Origin: Ulvibacterium sp965228935
GTDB taxonomy: Bacteria > Bacteroidota > Bacteroidia > Flavobacteriales > Flavobacteriaceae
Assembly: GCF_965228935.1 (NCBI RefSeq)
Contig: NZ_OZ245846.1
Location: 3,720,001-3,784,000 of the forward strand
Length of the DNA stretch: 64,000 nucleotides
Direction of reading: 5' to 3'
Shown here: in pieces, positions 9,781-18,161 of the stretch
How the letters are laid out: each line of letters opens with the position of its first letter
Numbering within the stretch: the first letter of the stretch is position 1
Notes under the pieces: generated by a model
What the model saw: only the letters and a program-made list of their open reading frames with translations
What the model was told of the DNA's origin: nothing
Databases searched by the model: none
Translations under genes and position numbers: made by a program

Positions 9781-9807
9781 AACCCTAGTACATTGTATTA
9801 GGGTTTT
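9781..9807. terminator. Bidirectional terminator between lpd and the SnoaL-like gene
   Basis: AACCCTA (9781-9787) pairs with TAGGGTT (9799-9805) and is followed by a T run. The stem overlaps the stop of the minus-strand gene ending at 9785, so it can serve both converging genes. Confidence 0.7.
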
Positions 9808-10156
9808 TTGAGGTTACTGGAATCTGTTGTATGGCATCCCAGTGCTCGCATATTTTCCCGTTGGCATCAAATCTAAAAAAATCCATGGTCACATACTCAT
9901 CGTTTCCGGGCCAAACCTGATGTGTATGCAACGCCACTAAATCACCTTCACCGATACATCGGACAAATTCAATGGACTTATCGGGGTATTCCGCCTGCAT
10001 TCTTTCAAAGTAGGTAATGAATCCTTCCGTACCATCGGCTACATCCGGGTTGTGTTGAATGTAAGTGTCGCCTATATACAATTCTACCGCTTTTCTCGGG
10101 TTTCCTTCATAGGCCATTTTATAGAAGGCCACGGCGTTTTTTTTGTTTTCTTCCAT
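9785..10156 (-). CDS. SnoaL-like / NTF2-fold protein
   Basis: A 123-residue protein of the SnoaL-like NTF2 fold, whose members bind or isomerise small molecules. The start MEENKKNAVAFYKMAYEG (ATG at 10156) is chosen because the family begins with this helix; the preceding ~40 codons show no homology and run into the next gene. The signature YIQHNPDVADGTEGFITYF and the later HTHQVWPGNDEYVTMDFFRFDANGKI..HWD are seen in predicted SnoaL-like aldol-type enzymes. The true substrate is unknown. It follows the DUF1080 gene by about 50 bp, so it may be the last gene of that group. Confidence 0.75.
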   Translation of the reverse strand: MEENKKNAVAFYKMAYEGNPRKAVELYIGDTYIQHNPDVADGTEGFITYFERMQAEYPDKSIEFVRCIGEGDLVALHTHQVWPGNDEYVTMDFFRFDANGKICEHWDAIQQIPVTSKNPNTMY

Positions 10157-10205
10157 TTGTATGTCTTGTTTGAGGTATTCGTACCACTTATGATTTAATT
10201 GGATT

Positions 10206-11114
10206 CTATTCCAGATATTGGGATAAAACCTTGGGCGTTTTTTCCAATTCCCTGTAAAAAATATCCTTGAAATAAACAACGGCGCCTTCGGATTGAAGTG
10301 TTAACCTGCCCGAAACCAAAGGTTCCAAAGTTGCGCCATTCTTATAGAATGAATTGAGGAGAATCATATTTACCTTTCCATTGATCATATGTACGGCGTG
10401 ATTTTCCCAGCAGATAAGCTCCAAGGTATTCCATTCCCCATAGGGTCTTTCGTTGTATGGATTTGCAATTACGATTTGCCATTCGTTCCTACCCTCAAAG
10501 TGGTGTAGTCCCGCATTGTGGTCAAACAGCAGCATCGTATCCTTTAAAGTGCTCACTAAATGCTCAAGGTAGGGCTTTGCTTTTTGGATAGCCTTGGGAA
10601 TGGCCGTGGTCGGAGCGGCAGGAATATCCAAAATCACATTCTTTGCCCAGTAACTGCCTACGTCCCCTTCATGGATTTGTAATTCGTGCCTAACCTTTCC
10701 CTGATGGTACAGAATGCCTCCATCTTTGGGCCGACCTTCCATCCATTTCCATTTTAGGTCGCCCCATTTGAATTTTAATTTGAGGTGATAGTTGGCCAAA
10801 CTATCCTTGAGAATCAATCCGCCGATTACCTCGCCCGATATTCGAATAACTTTTTCATCATTCAGGGTATCAATGGTAAATACATCCAAGGGATCATTAT
10901 ATCCCAATCCCTCCACATAGTTGCCCAAGCTGTCCTTTCTAAGCCCTTGGACCTGCACGGAAGAATCCGGAATGCCCAAGTAATGTTTAAATGCCATTGC
11001 ATCCTCTCCTTGATAGATTGGAATCCATTTGTTTTCCGTACAACTGAAGTTCATCAATAAAAATAAGAGGGGTACGGAGAGTTTAAAAAAGGTTTTAGGG
11101 TACCTCATAAGCAT
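10206..11114 (-). CDS. DUF1080 (3-keto-disaccharide hydrolase-type) lipoprotein
   Basis: An exported 302-residue protein with a lipoprotein signal: hydrophobic stretch then LLMNFSC, placing the lipidated Cys at about residue 25. The rest is a concanavalin-like beta sandwich of the DUF1080 type, with typical phrases GGLILKDSLANYHLKLKFKWG, HHFEGRNEWQIVIANPYNERP and GEWNTLELICWENHAVHMINGK. Some DUF1080 proteins hydrolyse 3-keto-glycosides; the function here is inferred. The gene lies 3 bp after a DUF5060/DUF4038 glycosidase, so the two probably act on the same carbohydrate at the cell surface. Confidence 0.82.
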   Translation of the reverse strand: MLMRYPKTFFKLSVPLLFLLMNFSCTENKWIPIYQGEDAMAFKHYLGIPDSSVQVQGLRKDSLGNYVEGLGYNDPLDVFTIDTLNDEKVIRISGEVIGGLILKDSLANYHLKLKFKWGDLKWKWMEGRPKDGGILYHQGKVRHELQIHEGDVGSYWAKNVILDIPAAPTTAIPKAIQKAKPYLEHLVSTLKDTMLLFDHNAGLHHFEGRNEWQIVIANPYNERPYGEWNTLELICWENHAVHMINGKVNMILLNSFYKNGATLEPLVSGRLTLQSEGAVVYFKDIFYRELEKTPKVLSQYLE

Positions 11115-11117
11115 CGT

Positions 11118-12617
11118 TTATAGTGAAACCAGCCGGAGCACCACGGCCATATAGGGTTTTCCGGGAAGGTCCAACTTATCTCCCATACCAAAAGTACGAT
11201 CTTTCTTTACGGTTGTCCCGCTCTTGGTATCGATTACCTCCACCTGGTATTTGAGGTTTTCCGGCAATTCCGTAAAAGTCCAACTGCTATTTTGATACTC
11301 ACCGAAATAATAGAGATAATACGTCTCATCTACTCCAGCACGAATCCAATTCAAGCGCCAATCCGTCCCCAAGGGCTTTAAGTGGCCCGGGATGTCATCG
11401 AGCACTTTTTTTAATGCGTGGAGTTCCTTTGCCGAGCTCCCTTCAAAATTGCCACCTTGACGGAAGAATTGGTAGCCCGTGCCCTGCTGGTTGAATGCTT
11501 CACCATGTGTTGCATAGGCCCCGAGTATGGTCATCAGCCAAAACCGATGTCGAATCATATCCCCATTGAGGGCCACCGTGCGGTTGTCCCCGTCACCTTC
11601 ATAACAGAATTCATCAAAAAGCACCGGCTTTTTAAAGGTATCCCGGAGGGTGGTACTTTTCCACCAGGCTTCGCTCTGGGCACTTATATGGGTTACCCAT
11701 GGCTTGCTATGATCGTACCATTTTGCGGCATTGTGAATGGATCGTAGACGATGATACGGGTCGTTATCTTGGAAAAAACGGAAATACCCGTCCCAATCCT
11801 CGGTTGTCCTTTCCAGCATCAAATCGAACTCATTGGCCATGGACCACCAAATGTTGCGGAATGCCCCGAATCTGGCATTTACATAGTTTAAAAACAGGTA
11901 TTGCTCTTTTTTGTTCATTTTGTCAAATCCCCATACTCCTTTATCATAGGGATGGAAAACGAATAAGTCTACCTGGATGCCCAGTTTTTGCATTTCTTGG
12001 ATGTAATGCTCGTATTGGGCAAAATAGGCCACATTAAATCGGGTAAAATCCCAATCTTTCCCCTTACCCTCAAAAGGATACAGCTCATAGTCGGTACCGC
12101 TAGGCGCATGGGGGAGCAATGCTACCCGAATTTTATTGAAAGGGGATTTTTTGAGTGATTCCAAGGTTTTTTCGCGGGTTTCCCGGTTTTGCTGTATCCA
12201 TCCATAGGCCGTGGTGCCCAAGGGGTAAAAAGGTTTTCCATCGGAATACGCAAAATGAAAAGTATCCTTTACGACCACAGGACCATGATTTCCATTCTTG
12301 GGCGGGATACATTGAAATGTACCTTTTTGTTCGTGCAGCCGGGTGTCGTTGCTTGCGGTGATGTACCGCCAGGCCCCTTCCTTGTCTGGCATGAAACGTA
12401 GCTTGTAGCTACCATTTCCATCATAAAACCCCGAAACCGCAACCGTATCCTGTTTATGGTAAAACTTGGCCGTTAGTTGAATTTCGGTAAACGGATTACC
12501 CTCTTTTTTTCCGTTTAGCTGCAATTCGAAAATATCCCATTTTTCTACCTCGGATTGAGCCTCAAGGTGAAAACCTGAAAAGAAAAGAATCCAAAAGAGC
12601 AGTGTGCCAATTCTCAT
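11118..12617 (-). CDS. DUF5060 / DUF4038 glycoside hydrolase (apiosidase-like)
   Basis: A secreted glycosidase of 499 residues. The ATG at 12617 begins a clear signal peptide (MRIGTLLFWILFFSGFHLEAQ); a TTG three codons upstream is less likely. The N-terminal ~85 residues (KWDIFELQLNG..GFYDGNGSYKLRFMPDKEGAWRY) are the DUF5060 sandwich domain, followed by a DUF4038-type barrel (FYPLGTTAYGWIQQ). Likely catalytic acids are the Glu of WWSMANEFDLM and the Glu of VLFDEFCYEGDGDN, placed as in clan GH-A enzymes. It is the first gene of a pair with the DUF1080 lipoprotein. The glycan target cannot be named from sequence. Confidence 0.85.
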   Translation of the reverse strand: MRIGTLLFWILFFSGFHLEAQSEVEKWDIFELQLNGKKEGNPFTEIQLTAKFYHKQDTVAVSGFYDGNGSYKLRFMPDKEGAWRYITASNDTRLHEQKGTFQCIPPKNGNHGPVVVKDTFHFAYSDGKPFYPLGTTAYGWIQQNRETREKTLESLKKSPFNKIRVALLPHAPSGTDYELYPFEGKGKDWDFTRFNVAYFAQYEHYIQEMQKLGIQVDLFVFHPYDKGVWGFDKMNKKEQYLFLNYVNARFGAFRNIWWSMANEFDLMLERTTEDWDGYFRFFQDNDPYHRLRSIHNAAKWYDHSKPWVTHISAQSEAWWKSTTLRDTFKKPVLFDEFCYEGDGDNRTVALNGDMIRHRFWLMTILGAYATHGEAFNQQGTGYQFFRQGGNFEGSSAKELHALKKVLDDIPGHLKPLGTDWRLNWIRAGVDETYYLYYFGEYQNSSWTFTELPENLKYQVEVIDTKSGTTVKKDRTFGMGDKLDLPGKPYMAVVLRLVSL

Positions 12618-12704
12618 AGTATTCAACGTTGTAGACGAAAATATAAGAAAAGAATTGAACTTTGGGTTTGAAAGTTTGATAATCGAAAATGATTTGGGGC
12701 ATCC

Positions 12705-14468
12705 TCACTTTTGATCGTACGGAATGTAGTTCTCCCATTCCCATGGAGTATAGGTGTCGCTTAGGGCGACTTCCAAGAGTTCCTTAAAGATGCTTTCTCC
12801 ATTATCGCTGTTGGTCATTATCAGTATTCCTTTTCCAATTTGGGGAAAAATGACCGAATAATGTTGGAATCCATCACCATGCCCTTCCTTAAAGGCCCCA
12901 AAACCATATGGGGTTTTAAACATGCCCCAACCCAACCCATAGCTTAATTGAATCGCATCGTAAAGTGTGGTATCCTTGTTCGACAAAGGGCCGAATTGTT
13001 TTGTGGAACGTATTCTGATCTGGGGTCTGAACAACTCCTCCCAAGATGCTTTGGAAATAAGCTTTTCCTGTAATACGGCTTCCAAAAATCGGGTGTAATC
13101 CCATGCGCTGGTCTCCAGGGTACTCGGTGCCCGAGGCTCATTGTCCGTATCCTTGGGATAAAGTTGTCCTTCCGTTGAATGACCGTAGGCAAAATCATTT
13201 TCAAAACGCCCATACCACCGATAACCTGAGTTTTTCATACCAATCGGTTTAAAAATGCGTTCTTGCGCCAAGGACTCTAGATCTTTGTTAAGGATTTTTT
13301 CCAGGATTACCTGTAGGTACACCATTCCTTCCCCTGAGTATTGATAACGACTTCCCGGCTCAAACTTGACCCTTAGCTTCCGATCTTCCTCAAACCATCG
13401 CCAATTGGGAAGCCCTGTGGTATGGGCCAAACACATACGAGCGGTAATTTTATGATACAAGGTGTCCGAGGTCAAATCGGAAAAATCATCGTGCCATCGT
13501 GCCAAAGGTTGGTATTCGTGTATTTTTTTGGGGAGATAGGACTCCAGGGGCGTATCCAGATCAATAATACCTTCCTCCACCAATTCCAACGTCAAAACCG
13601 CAAAAACCGCTTTGCTCAAAGAGGCACCATAGATATTGGTGGAATCGGTCAATGGCAACTTATTTTTAAAATCCTTATAGCCAAAAGTCTTTTGGTATAT
13701 GGCGGTATCGCCATTGAAGATGGAAACTGCCAAACCATGTACCTGCGCATCGGTCATCAGTTGTTCGATTTTAGCGGTCAGGGAGTCCCTTGAAATAGTG
13801 GTACCGGACAATCGGGATATTTGTTGGGGGTCTACGGAGTTGCAACCTATAAGGTTAAAAACACAAAAAATGATCATAAACCCAGGGATCTTGGAGTTTT
13901 TTCCCCTTCCTTTTTTTAAAAAGGGATAGGCCAAGGGGTAATAACACTTTTGAGTGTTTAAGACGGTTACAATATTGACTATCGTAACGATGATAGTATA
14001 TGGAATTACTGTTATAAAAAAGAAAAAGCCCAAACCCTCTATAGTCATGAGTGCTATAAAAGATAAGATGAACAACAAGGTCATAGTAATCTGAAAGTTG
14101 ATGACCGTCCTACCATGTGCATCGTATATAGGGTTGTCCTCCCGTTTATGGATCCAAAGAAATAAGGGAAACAGTATATTGCATAAGGGCAATGCCAAGC
14201 CCAAAATAGGGGTGCCATGTAATAGCAATAACCATTTTTTTTGGAGGTTTTCTATTTTGGGGTCTTCAAGTACTAGAAGATCTTCAACTTCAATTTCGAG
14301 GGCGGCGGCCAGTAGCTTTATGGTCTGCAGATGTGGATTGGTGCTTCCTTTCTCAATGCGCTGTATGGTTCGTACGGCCACATTGGTCTTTTCGGATAGG
14401 TCCTCTTGGGAATACCCTTTTAGCTTGCGTTGATAGATTAGATTTTTGGCCAGCGAATTGTTTTCCAT
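12705..14468 (-). CDS. Fusion: XRE-type HTH + DUF4870-like membrane domain + class C beta-lactamase-like serine hydrolase
   Basis: A 587-residue three-part protein. Residues 7-65 are an XRE helix-turn-helix (LIYQRKLKGYSQEDLSEKTN..RTIQRIEKGSTNPHL). Residues 78-190 hold several membrane spans like DUF4870 (IYDAHGRTVINFQITMTLLF). Residues 195-209 look like a buried lipoprotein signal ending LIGC. Residues 225-580 are a serine hydrolase with nucleophile motif SLSK (Ser283, Lys286), Tyr377 in RYQYSGEG, and HGDGF near the end. If membrane topology follows, the HTH faces the cytoplasm and the hydrolase the periplasm, suggesting a membrane-tethered regulator that senses a ligand of its hydrolase domain. 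The middle Asn of the usual YxN motif is not obvious. It could also be a recent fusion of two adjacent genes with no joint role. Confidence 0.85.
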   Translation of the reverse strand: MENNSLAKNLIYQRKLKGYSQEDLSEKTNVAVRTIQRIEKGSTNPHLQTIKLLAAALEIEVEDLLVLEDPKIENLQKKWLLLLHGTPILGLALPLCNILFPLFLWIHKREDNPIYDAHGRTVINFQITMTLLFILSFIALMTIEGLGFFFFITVIPYTIIVTIVNIVTVLNTQKCYYPLAYPFLKKGRGKNSKIPGFMIIFCVFNLIGCNSVDPQQISRLSGTTISRDSLTAKIEQLMTDAQVHGLAVSIFNGDTAIYQKTFGYKDFKNKLPLTDSTNIYGASLSKAVFAVLTLELVEEGIIDLDTPLESYLPKKIHEYQPLARWHDDFSDLTSDTLYHKITARMCLAHTTGLPNWRWFEEDRKLRVKFEPGSRYQYSGEGMVYLQVILEKILNKDLESLAQERIFKPIGMKNSGYRWYGRFENDFAYGHSTEGQLYPKDTDNEPRAPSTLETSAWDYTRFLEAVLQEKLISKASWEELFRPQIRIRSTKQFGPLSNKDTTLYDAIQLSYGLGWGMFKTPYGFGAFKEGHGDGFQHYSVIFPQIGKGILIMTNSDNGESIFKELLEVALSDTYTPWEWENYIPYDQK

Positions 14469-14589
14469 GATCCCGATATTTGTTCACTGCAAAGCTAGCG
14501 ATCACATGCGGGTTTTATCATGACATTTAGGTGTCACCCAAACGTCATTTACCATATCTGCAACGCCTTCGGGAATACCCCAAAATGGA

Positions 14590-14820
14590 TTACCCGTTAT
14601 GGGAGCCATCACAAAAAGGAGGCGTGCTGGTCTGTTTACAGGTGCACAGCCACGCTTCTTCGGTCTCTTCAGCTTCAAAGACCAAAGGCGGTGTTGCCTT
14701 ATTGACCCTATGGGAGCCATCACAAAAGGGTTGTTCGTTACTGTGGCTACAACTGCACCAGGAATACCGTTTTCCAGCTTCAAGGTCTACGGGAATAGGG
14801 GAATATTTTGTATCGCTCAT
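14590..14820 (-). CDS. CDGSH-type iron-sulfur protein (two CDGSH motifs)
   Basis: A 76-residue protein starting MSDTKYSPIPVDLEAGKRY (ATG at 14820; an upstream in-frame ATG at 14850 would add ten residues). It carries two complete CDGSH cluster motifs: CSCSHSNEQPFCDGSH and CTCKQTSTPPFCDGSH, each with three Cys and one His for a [2Fe-2S] cluster. Tandem CDGSH proteins of this size are redox or iron-sulfur transfer proteins of unsettled partner. It stands between the HTH fusion gene and an acyltransferase-like gene, all on the minus strand. Confidence 0.92.
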   Translation of the reverse strand: MSDTKYSPIPVDLEAGKRYSWCSCSHSNEQPFCDGSHRVNKATPPLVFEAEETEEAWLCTCKQTSTPPFCDGSHNG

Positions 14821-14877
14821 ATCCAATTGTTTTTGGACGAAAATACGCAATAGGGCGGTAGCGGAAAAAGAGAGGGA

Positions 14878-16062
14878 TTAATTTTTAACCAATCCAAATA
14901 GCCGAAGTAGTCGGGCTAAGGAGGCTCGGACTACTTTATGAGCACTAAAGTACAGGGGTTCTACCTTGGTCCAAACATAACCCATAGCGGAAACCAGGTT
15001 CGATTTTAAAGTTGCTTTATGCCTTTCATAAAGCAAAGCGGTATATGTACAAATGATCATAAAGATCAAAGCACTAGGAATAACTACCTGAGGTGTTAGA
15101 GAATGATGAAAAAATCGATATAGGCCCAAGCCCGTAAAGCTTCCATAAAGAATAATGAAATGAATTACATAAATGGACAATGTACTTTGCCCGATTTTTA
15201 TCAGGGTCTTATGGGTCAGTAAGCTTCTAAAAAGCATGAAAACTGCAAATACCAGAAAAACATCTCCCAATCGTATAAATAAGTAATTGTTGAAATAAAT
15301 ATCCGCAAATAATTGTATATCAGTATATTTTGATATTGAAAAAAAGAAATCGGATGAATAAAAAATGAGCAGGGAGCCAATAGCTATGGCCGCTGCGATG
15401 GCTGTCGGATATAAATATTTAAGGTCCCTAAATCGGGTAAACAACAGGGATAAAAAACCACCAAAGGCCGTATAACCGAACCAGGGAAAAATGGTAAAGA
15501 CAGAGCCATTGGTCTTGGAGAAATAATTGGCCAGGGCATCGGGCAAAAACGAATAGGTGAATTGTTTATACCAAGGCTCAAATAAGAATAACAAAACGGT
15601 AATCGTGGCCAAGACCGCTGGGAATAGCCACCTTTCTTGTCTGTATGTCAAAAGATAAAGGCCTATAATCCCCAAAATGGAAAGGCCAATGCAGTGTAAT
15701 ACATCTACCAGATAAAACGCATCATAGATATGGCCTTGTAACAACCCGAATAAATTCAAGCGGAGCAGATAGCCTATCAGCAACAATTGCAATCCACGTT
15801 TTACACCCTTTTTTATCCTTGGATTATTAAAACCTGTTTGCGGAACCCGTACCAAGAGATAGGTGAAGATAAATCCGGATACTGTAAAGAACACCGGGGC
15901 CGTGATGCCCCTAAAATATTTCCAAATAGTATAACCTTCAGCGGAATTGTTCCTAAACCCCATATCCAAAAGACCATCTACAAAATGCCCTTGGAGCATC
16001 ATGAGAATGGCCCATGCCCTCATGGCATCTATAAAATATAATCTGGCGGACTTTCTTTCCAT
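14878..16062 (-). CDS. Acyltransferase-like membrane protein (HGSNAT_cat/DUF1624 type)
   Basis: A polytopic membrane protein of 394 residues with about ten hydrophobic segments. The N-terminus YFIDAMRAWAILMMLQGHFVDG matches the start of the heparan-alpha-glucosaminide acetyltransferase catalytic domain and related acyltransferase families, with a conserved His in the first span. GITAPVFFTVSGFIFTYLL is a second family stretch. Such proteins transfer acyl groups across the membrane to sugars or envelope polymers. Acyltransferase-3 is an alternative family name; the acceptor is not known. It is probably transcribed alone, about 160 bp from the divergent FMN reductase gene. Confidence 0.75.
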   Translation of the reverse strand: MERKSARLYFIDAMRAWAILMMLQGHFVDGLLDMGFRNNSAEGYTIWKYFRGITAPVFFTVSGFIFTYLLVRVPQTGFNNPRIKKGVKRGLQLLLIGYLLRLNLFGLLQGHIYDAFYLVDVLHCIGLSILGIIGLYLLTYRQERWLFPAVLATITVLLFLFEPWYKQFTYSFLPDALANYFSKTNGSVFTIFPWFGYTAFGGFLSLLFTRFRDLKYLYPTAIAAAIAIGSLLIFYSSDFFFSISKYTDIQLFADIYFNNYLFIRLGDVFLVFAVFMLFRSLLTHKTLIKIGQSTLSIYVIHFIILYGSFTGLGLYRFFHHSLTPQVVIPSALIFMIICTYTALLYERHKATLKSNLVSAMGYVWTKVEPLYFSAHKVVRASLARLLRLFGLVKN

Positions 16063-16226
16063 GTTTAGGTTGATGGTCTTGAGGTTTTCCTTCGAACTAG
16101 GGATTCAACGACCTATATACTTGTGAAACAGTGGGTTTGGATGTTTCGCGCTGCAAAATTATGTAAAATACTCGCAATTCAATTGCATTTGCGCTATTTT
16201 CGTCGAATAACGATTAAAACGCTTAA

Positions 16227-16766
16227 ATGGCTACAATATTGGCATTTGCAGGGAGCAATTCTTCAACTTCCATTAATTTTCAATTGGTAAAATATACCGC
16301 CTCATTGGTGGATGACCGAGAGGTTCAATTACTAAATATGGCCTATTTTCCATTTCCCATGTACAGTATTGACCATGAAAGAGAGAATGAGTTTTCCAAT
16401 TCCTTGGTCGAACTCAAGAACGATATTGGTAAAGCGGACGGGCTCATAATATCTGTTAACGAGCATAACGGTAATCCATCTGCCTATTTTAAGAACTTGA
16501 TTGATTGGCTCTCCCGTGTGGAACGCAAATTTTTACAGGATAAAACCCTATTGTTGATGTCCACTTCGGGAGGGAAAAGAGGGGGTGCGGGTGCTTTGGA
16601 GATTGCGGAGAAAACTTTGGTCCGGTTTGGGACTTCGGAGATATTGACCTTTTCCCTGCCCAATTTCAATACCAATTTTGATCAGCATAAAGGTATTGTG
16701 GATGAAGGGCTGGCCCGGTCGCATCAAAATAAAGTAGCGGAATTCTTATCCAAAATCCAAGCTTGA
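16227..16766 (+). CDS. NADPH-dependent FMN reductase family protein
   Basis: A flavodoxin-fold oxidoreductase of 179 residues that uses NAD(P)H to reduce FMN or quinone-like substrates. The phosphate loop is AFAGSNSSTSINFQLV at the N-terminus. The segment SVNEHNGNPSAYFKNLIDWLSR and LLLMSTSGGKRGG are typical of the family. The stop overlaps the TTG start of pabB by 4 bp (TTGA), so the two genes are translationally coupled, although there is no known functional tie to folate synthesis. Confidence 0.88.
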   Translation: MATILAFAGSNSSTSINFQLVKYTASLVDDREVQLLNMAYFPFPMYSIDHERENEFSNSLVELKNDIGKADGLIISVNEHNGNPSAYFKNLIDWLSRVERKFLQDKTLLLMSTSGGKRGGAGALEIAEKTLVRFGTSEILTFSLPNFNTNFDQHKGIVDEGLARSHQNKVAEFLSKIQA

Positions 16767-18061
16767 GAAAAAAGGTCTCCTACACGGTATCGGATATCCA
16801 AAAATTTAGGGACTCCCTTTTGCATTGGTCCCAGCAGTTTAGGGAGGTCGTTTGGCTGGAAGGCAATGGCCATGAAGATATTTATAGCTCTTTCGATGCA
16901 ATACTGGCCGTAGGCGCCTTTACTTCTATCCAAAGCGATTTCCAGGATGCGTTTCGCGATTTACAGGAATACCAGTCCAAAGCAAAGGATTGGCTCTTCG
17001 GTTATTTATCCTATGATCTTAAGAATGATGTGGAACAATTAAGTTCCAACAATCCGGACGGATTGGGTTTTCCGGAATTGTTTTTTTTTCAGCCCAAGAA
17101 AATTATCCGATTGAAAGGAAGCGTGGCGGATTTCATGTACCTGAATATGCTGGAGGATGAAATCGAACAGGATTTCGAATCGCTGTCCGGAGGGAACCTT
17201 GTGAATCGGGAAGTCGCCCAAAATTCAGAGGATATCCGGATACACATGCGTATTTTTAAGGATGAGTATTTTGCAAGGGTAGAAAAGATGTTGGCCCATA
17301 TCCATCGTGGCGACATCTATGAGGCCAATTTTTGCCAAGAGTTCTATGCCACGGAAACTCAAATCGATGCTCTACGAACCTATCAAAAGCTAAACACTAT
17401 TTCCAAGGCTCCCTTTTCTGTCTTTCTAAAGTTAAACGACAAGTACCTTCTTTCGGCCTCGCCCGAACGTTATCTTAAAAAAATGGGAACCCGGATTATC
17501 TCCCAGCCTATTAAAGGTACGGCCAGGCGTTCCCGAAACGAGATTGAGGATGAAAAATTGAGACTTTCCTTGACCCATGACAAAAAGGAACGCGCCGAAA
17601 ACGTTATGATCGTAGACTTGGTCAGGAACGATATGTCCAAAAGCGCGCTAAAAAGAAGTGTTACAGTAGAAGAACTTGGTAAGGTATACACCTTCAGACA
17701 GGTACATCAAATGATATCAACCATTACTGCAAGGATTGAACCTTTTAAAAACCCTGTGGAAATCATTACGGAAACCTTTCCAATGGGCAGTATGACCGGG
17801 GCGCCCAAAATTTCCGCCATGAGAATCATAGAGGAACTGGAGTCCTTTAAAAGAAGCCTTTACAGTGGAGCCGTTGGCTATTTTACCCCCGAGGACGATT
17901 TTGATTTCAATGTGGTCATACGAAGTATTTTGTACAATGCCACAAAGGAATATGTGTCATTTTCGGTTGGCAGTGCCATTACCGCAATGGCAGATCCCGA
18001 GCGTGAATACGAAGAGTGCCTTATAAAGGCGAGGGCCATGCGGGAAGTATTGGAAGGATAA
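16763..18061 (+). CDS. pabB: Aminodeoxychorismate synthase component I (chorismate-binding)
   Basis: Converts chorismate plus ammonia to aminodeoxychorismate, the first step to p-aminobenzoate and folate. It has 432 residues; the likely start is TTG at 16763 overlapping the preceding stop. The C-terminal chorismate-binding domain shows PIKGTARRSRNEIEDE, RAENVMIVDLVRNDMSKS and GSMTGAPKISAMRIIEELE. The PIKG motif, with Lys as the ammonia-side nucleophile, fits PabB rather than anthranilate synthase, which has PIAG there. No glutaminase subunit gene is adjacent. Confidence 0.92.
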   Translation: MRKKVSYTVSDIQKFRDSLLHWSQQFREVVWLEGNGHEDIYSSFDAILAVGAFTSIQSDFQDAFRDLQEYQSKAKDWLFGYLSYDLKNDVEQLSSNNPDGLGFPELFFFQPKKIIRLKGSVADFMYLNMLEDEIEQDFESLSGGNLVNREVAQNSEDIRIHMRIFKDEYFARVEKMLAHIHRGDIYEANFCQEFYATETQIDALRTYQKLNTISKAPFSVFLKLNDKYLLSASPERYLKKMGTRIISQPIKGTARRSRNEIEDEKLRLSLTHDKKERAENVMIVDLVRNDMSKSALKRSVTVEELGKVYTFRQVHQMISTITARIEPFKNPVEIITETFPMGSMTGAPKISAMRIIEELESFKRSLYSGAVGYFTPEDDFDFNVVIRSILYNATKEYVSFSVGSAITAMADPEREYEECLIKARAMREVLEG

Positions 18062-18149
18062 TCGGTTATAGGGCACCGAAAACAAATCACGGATTGGAAC
18101 TGCATATTCACTCAAGTTTCTCCTTATTTCTGGCAACAAACTTTTCCGT

Positions 18150-18157
18150 TACCTTTG
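18150..18157 (+). promoter_or_regulatory. -7 box directly before tilS (leaderless candidate)
   Basis: TACCTTTG is a full match to TAnnTTTG and ends 4 bp before the GTG start codon of tilS at 18162. With the usual spacing the transcript would begin at or next to the start codon. A clear -33 TTTG was not seen. Confidence 0.5.
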
Positions 18158-18161
18158 TTTT

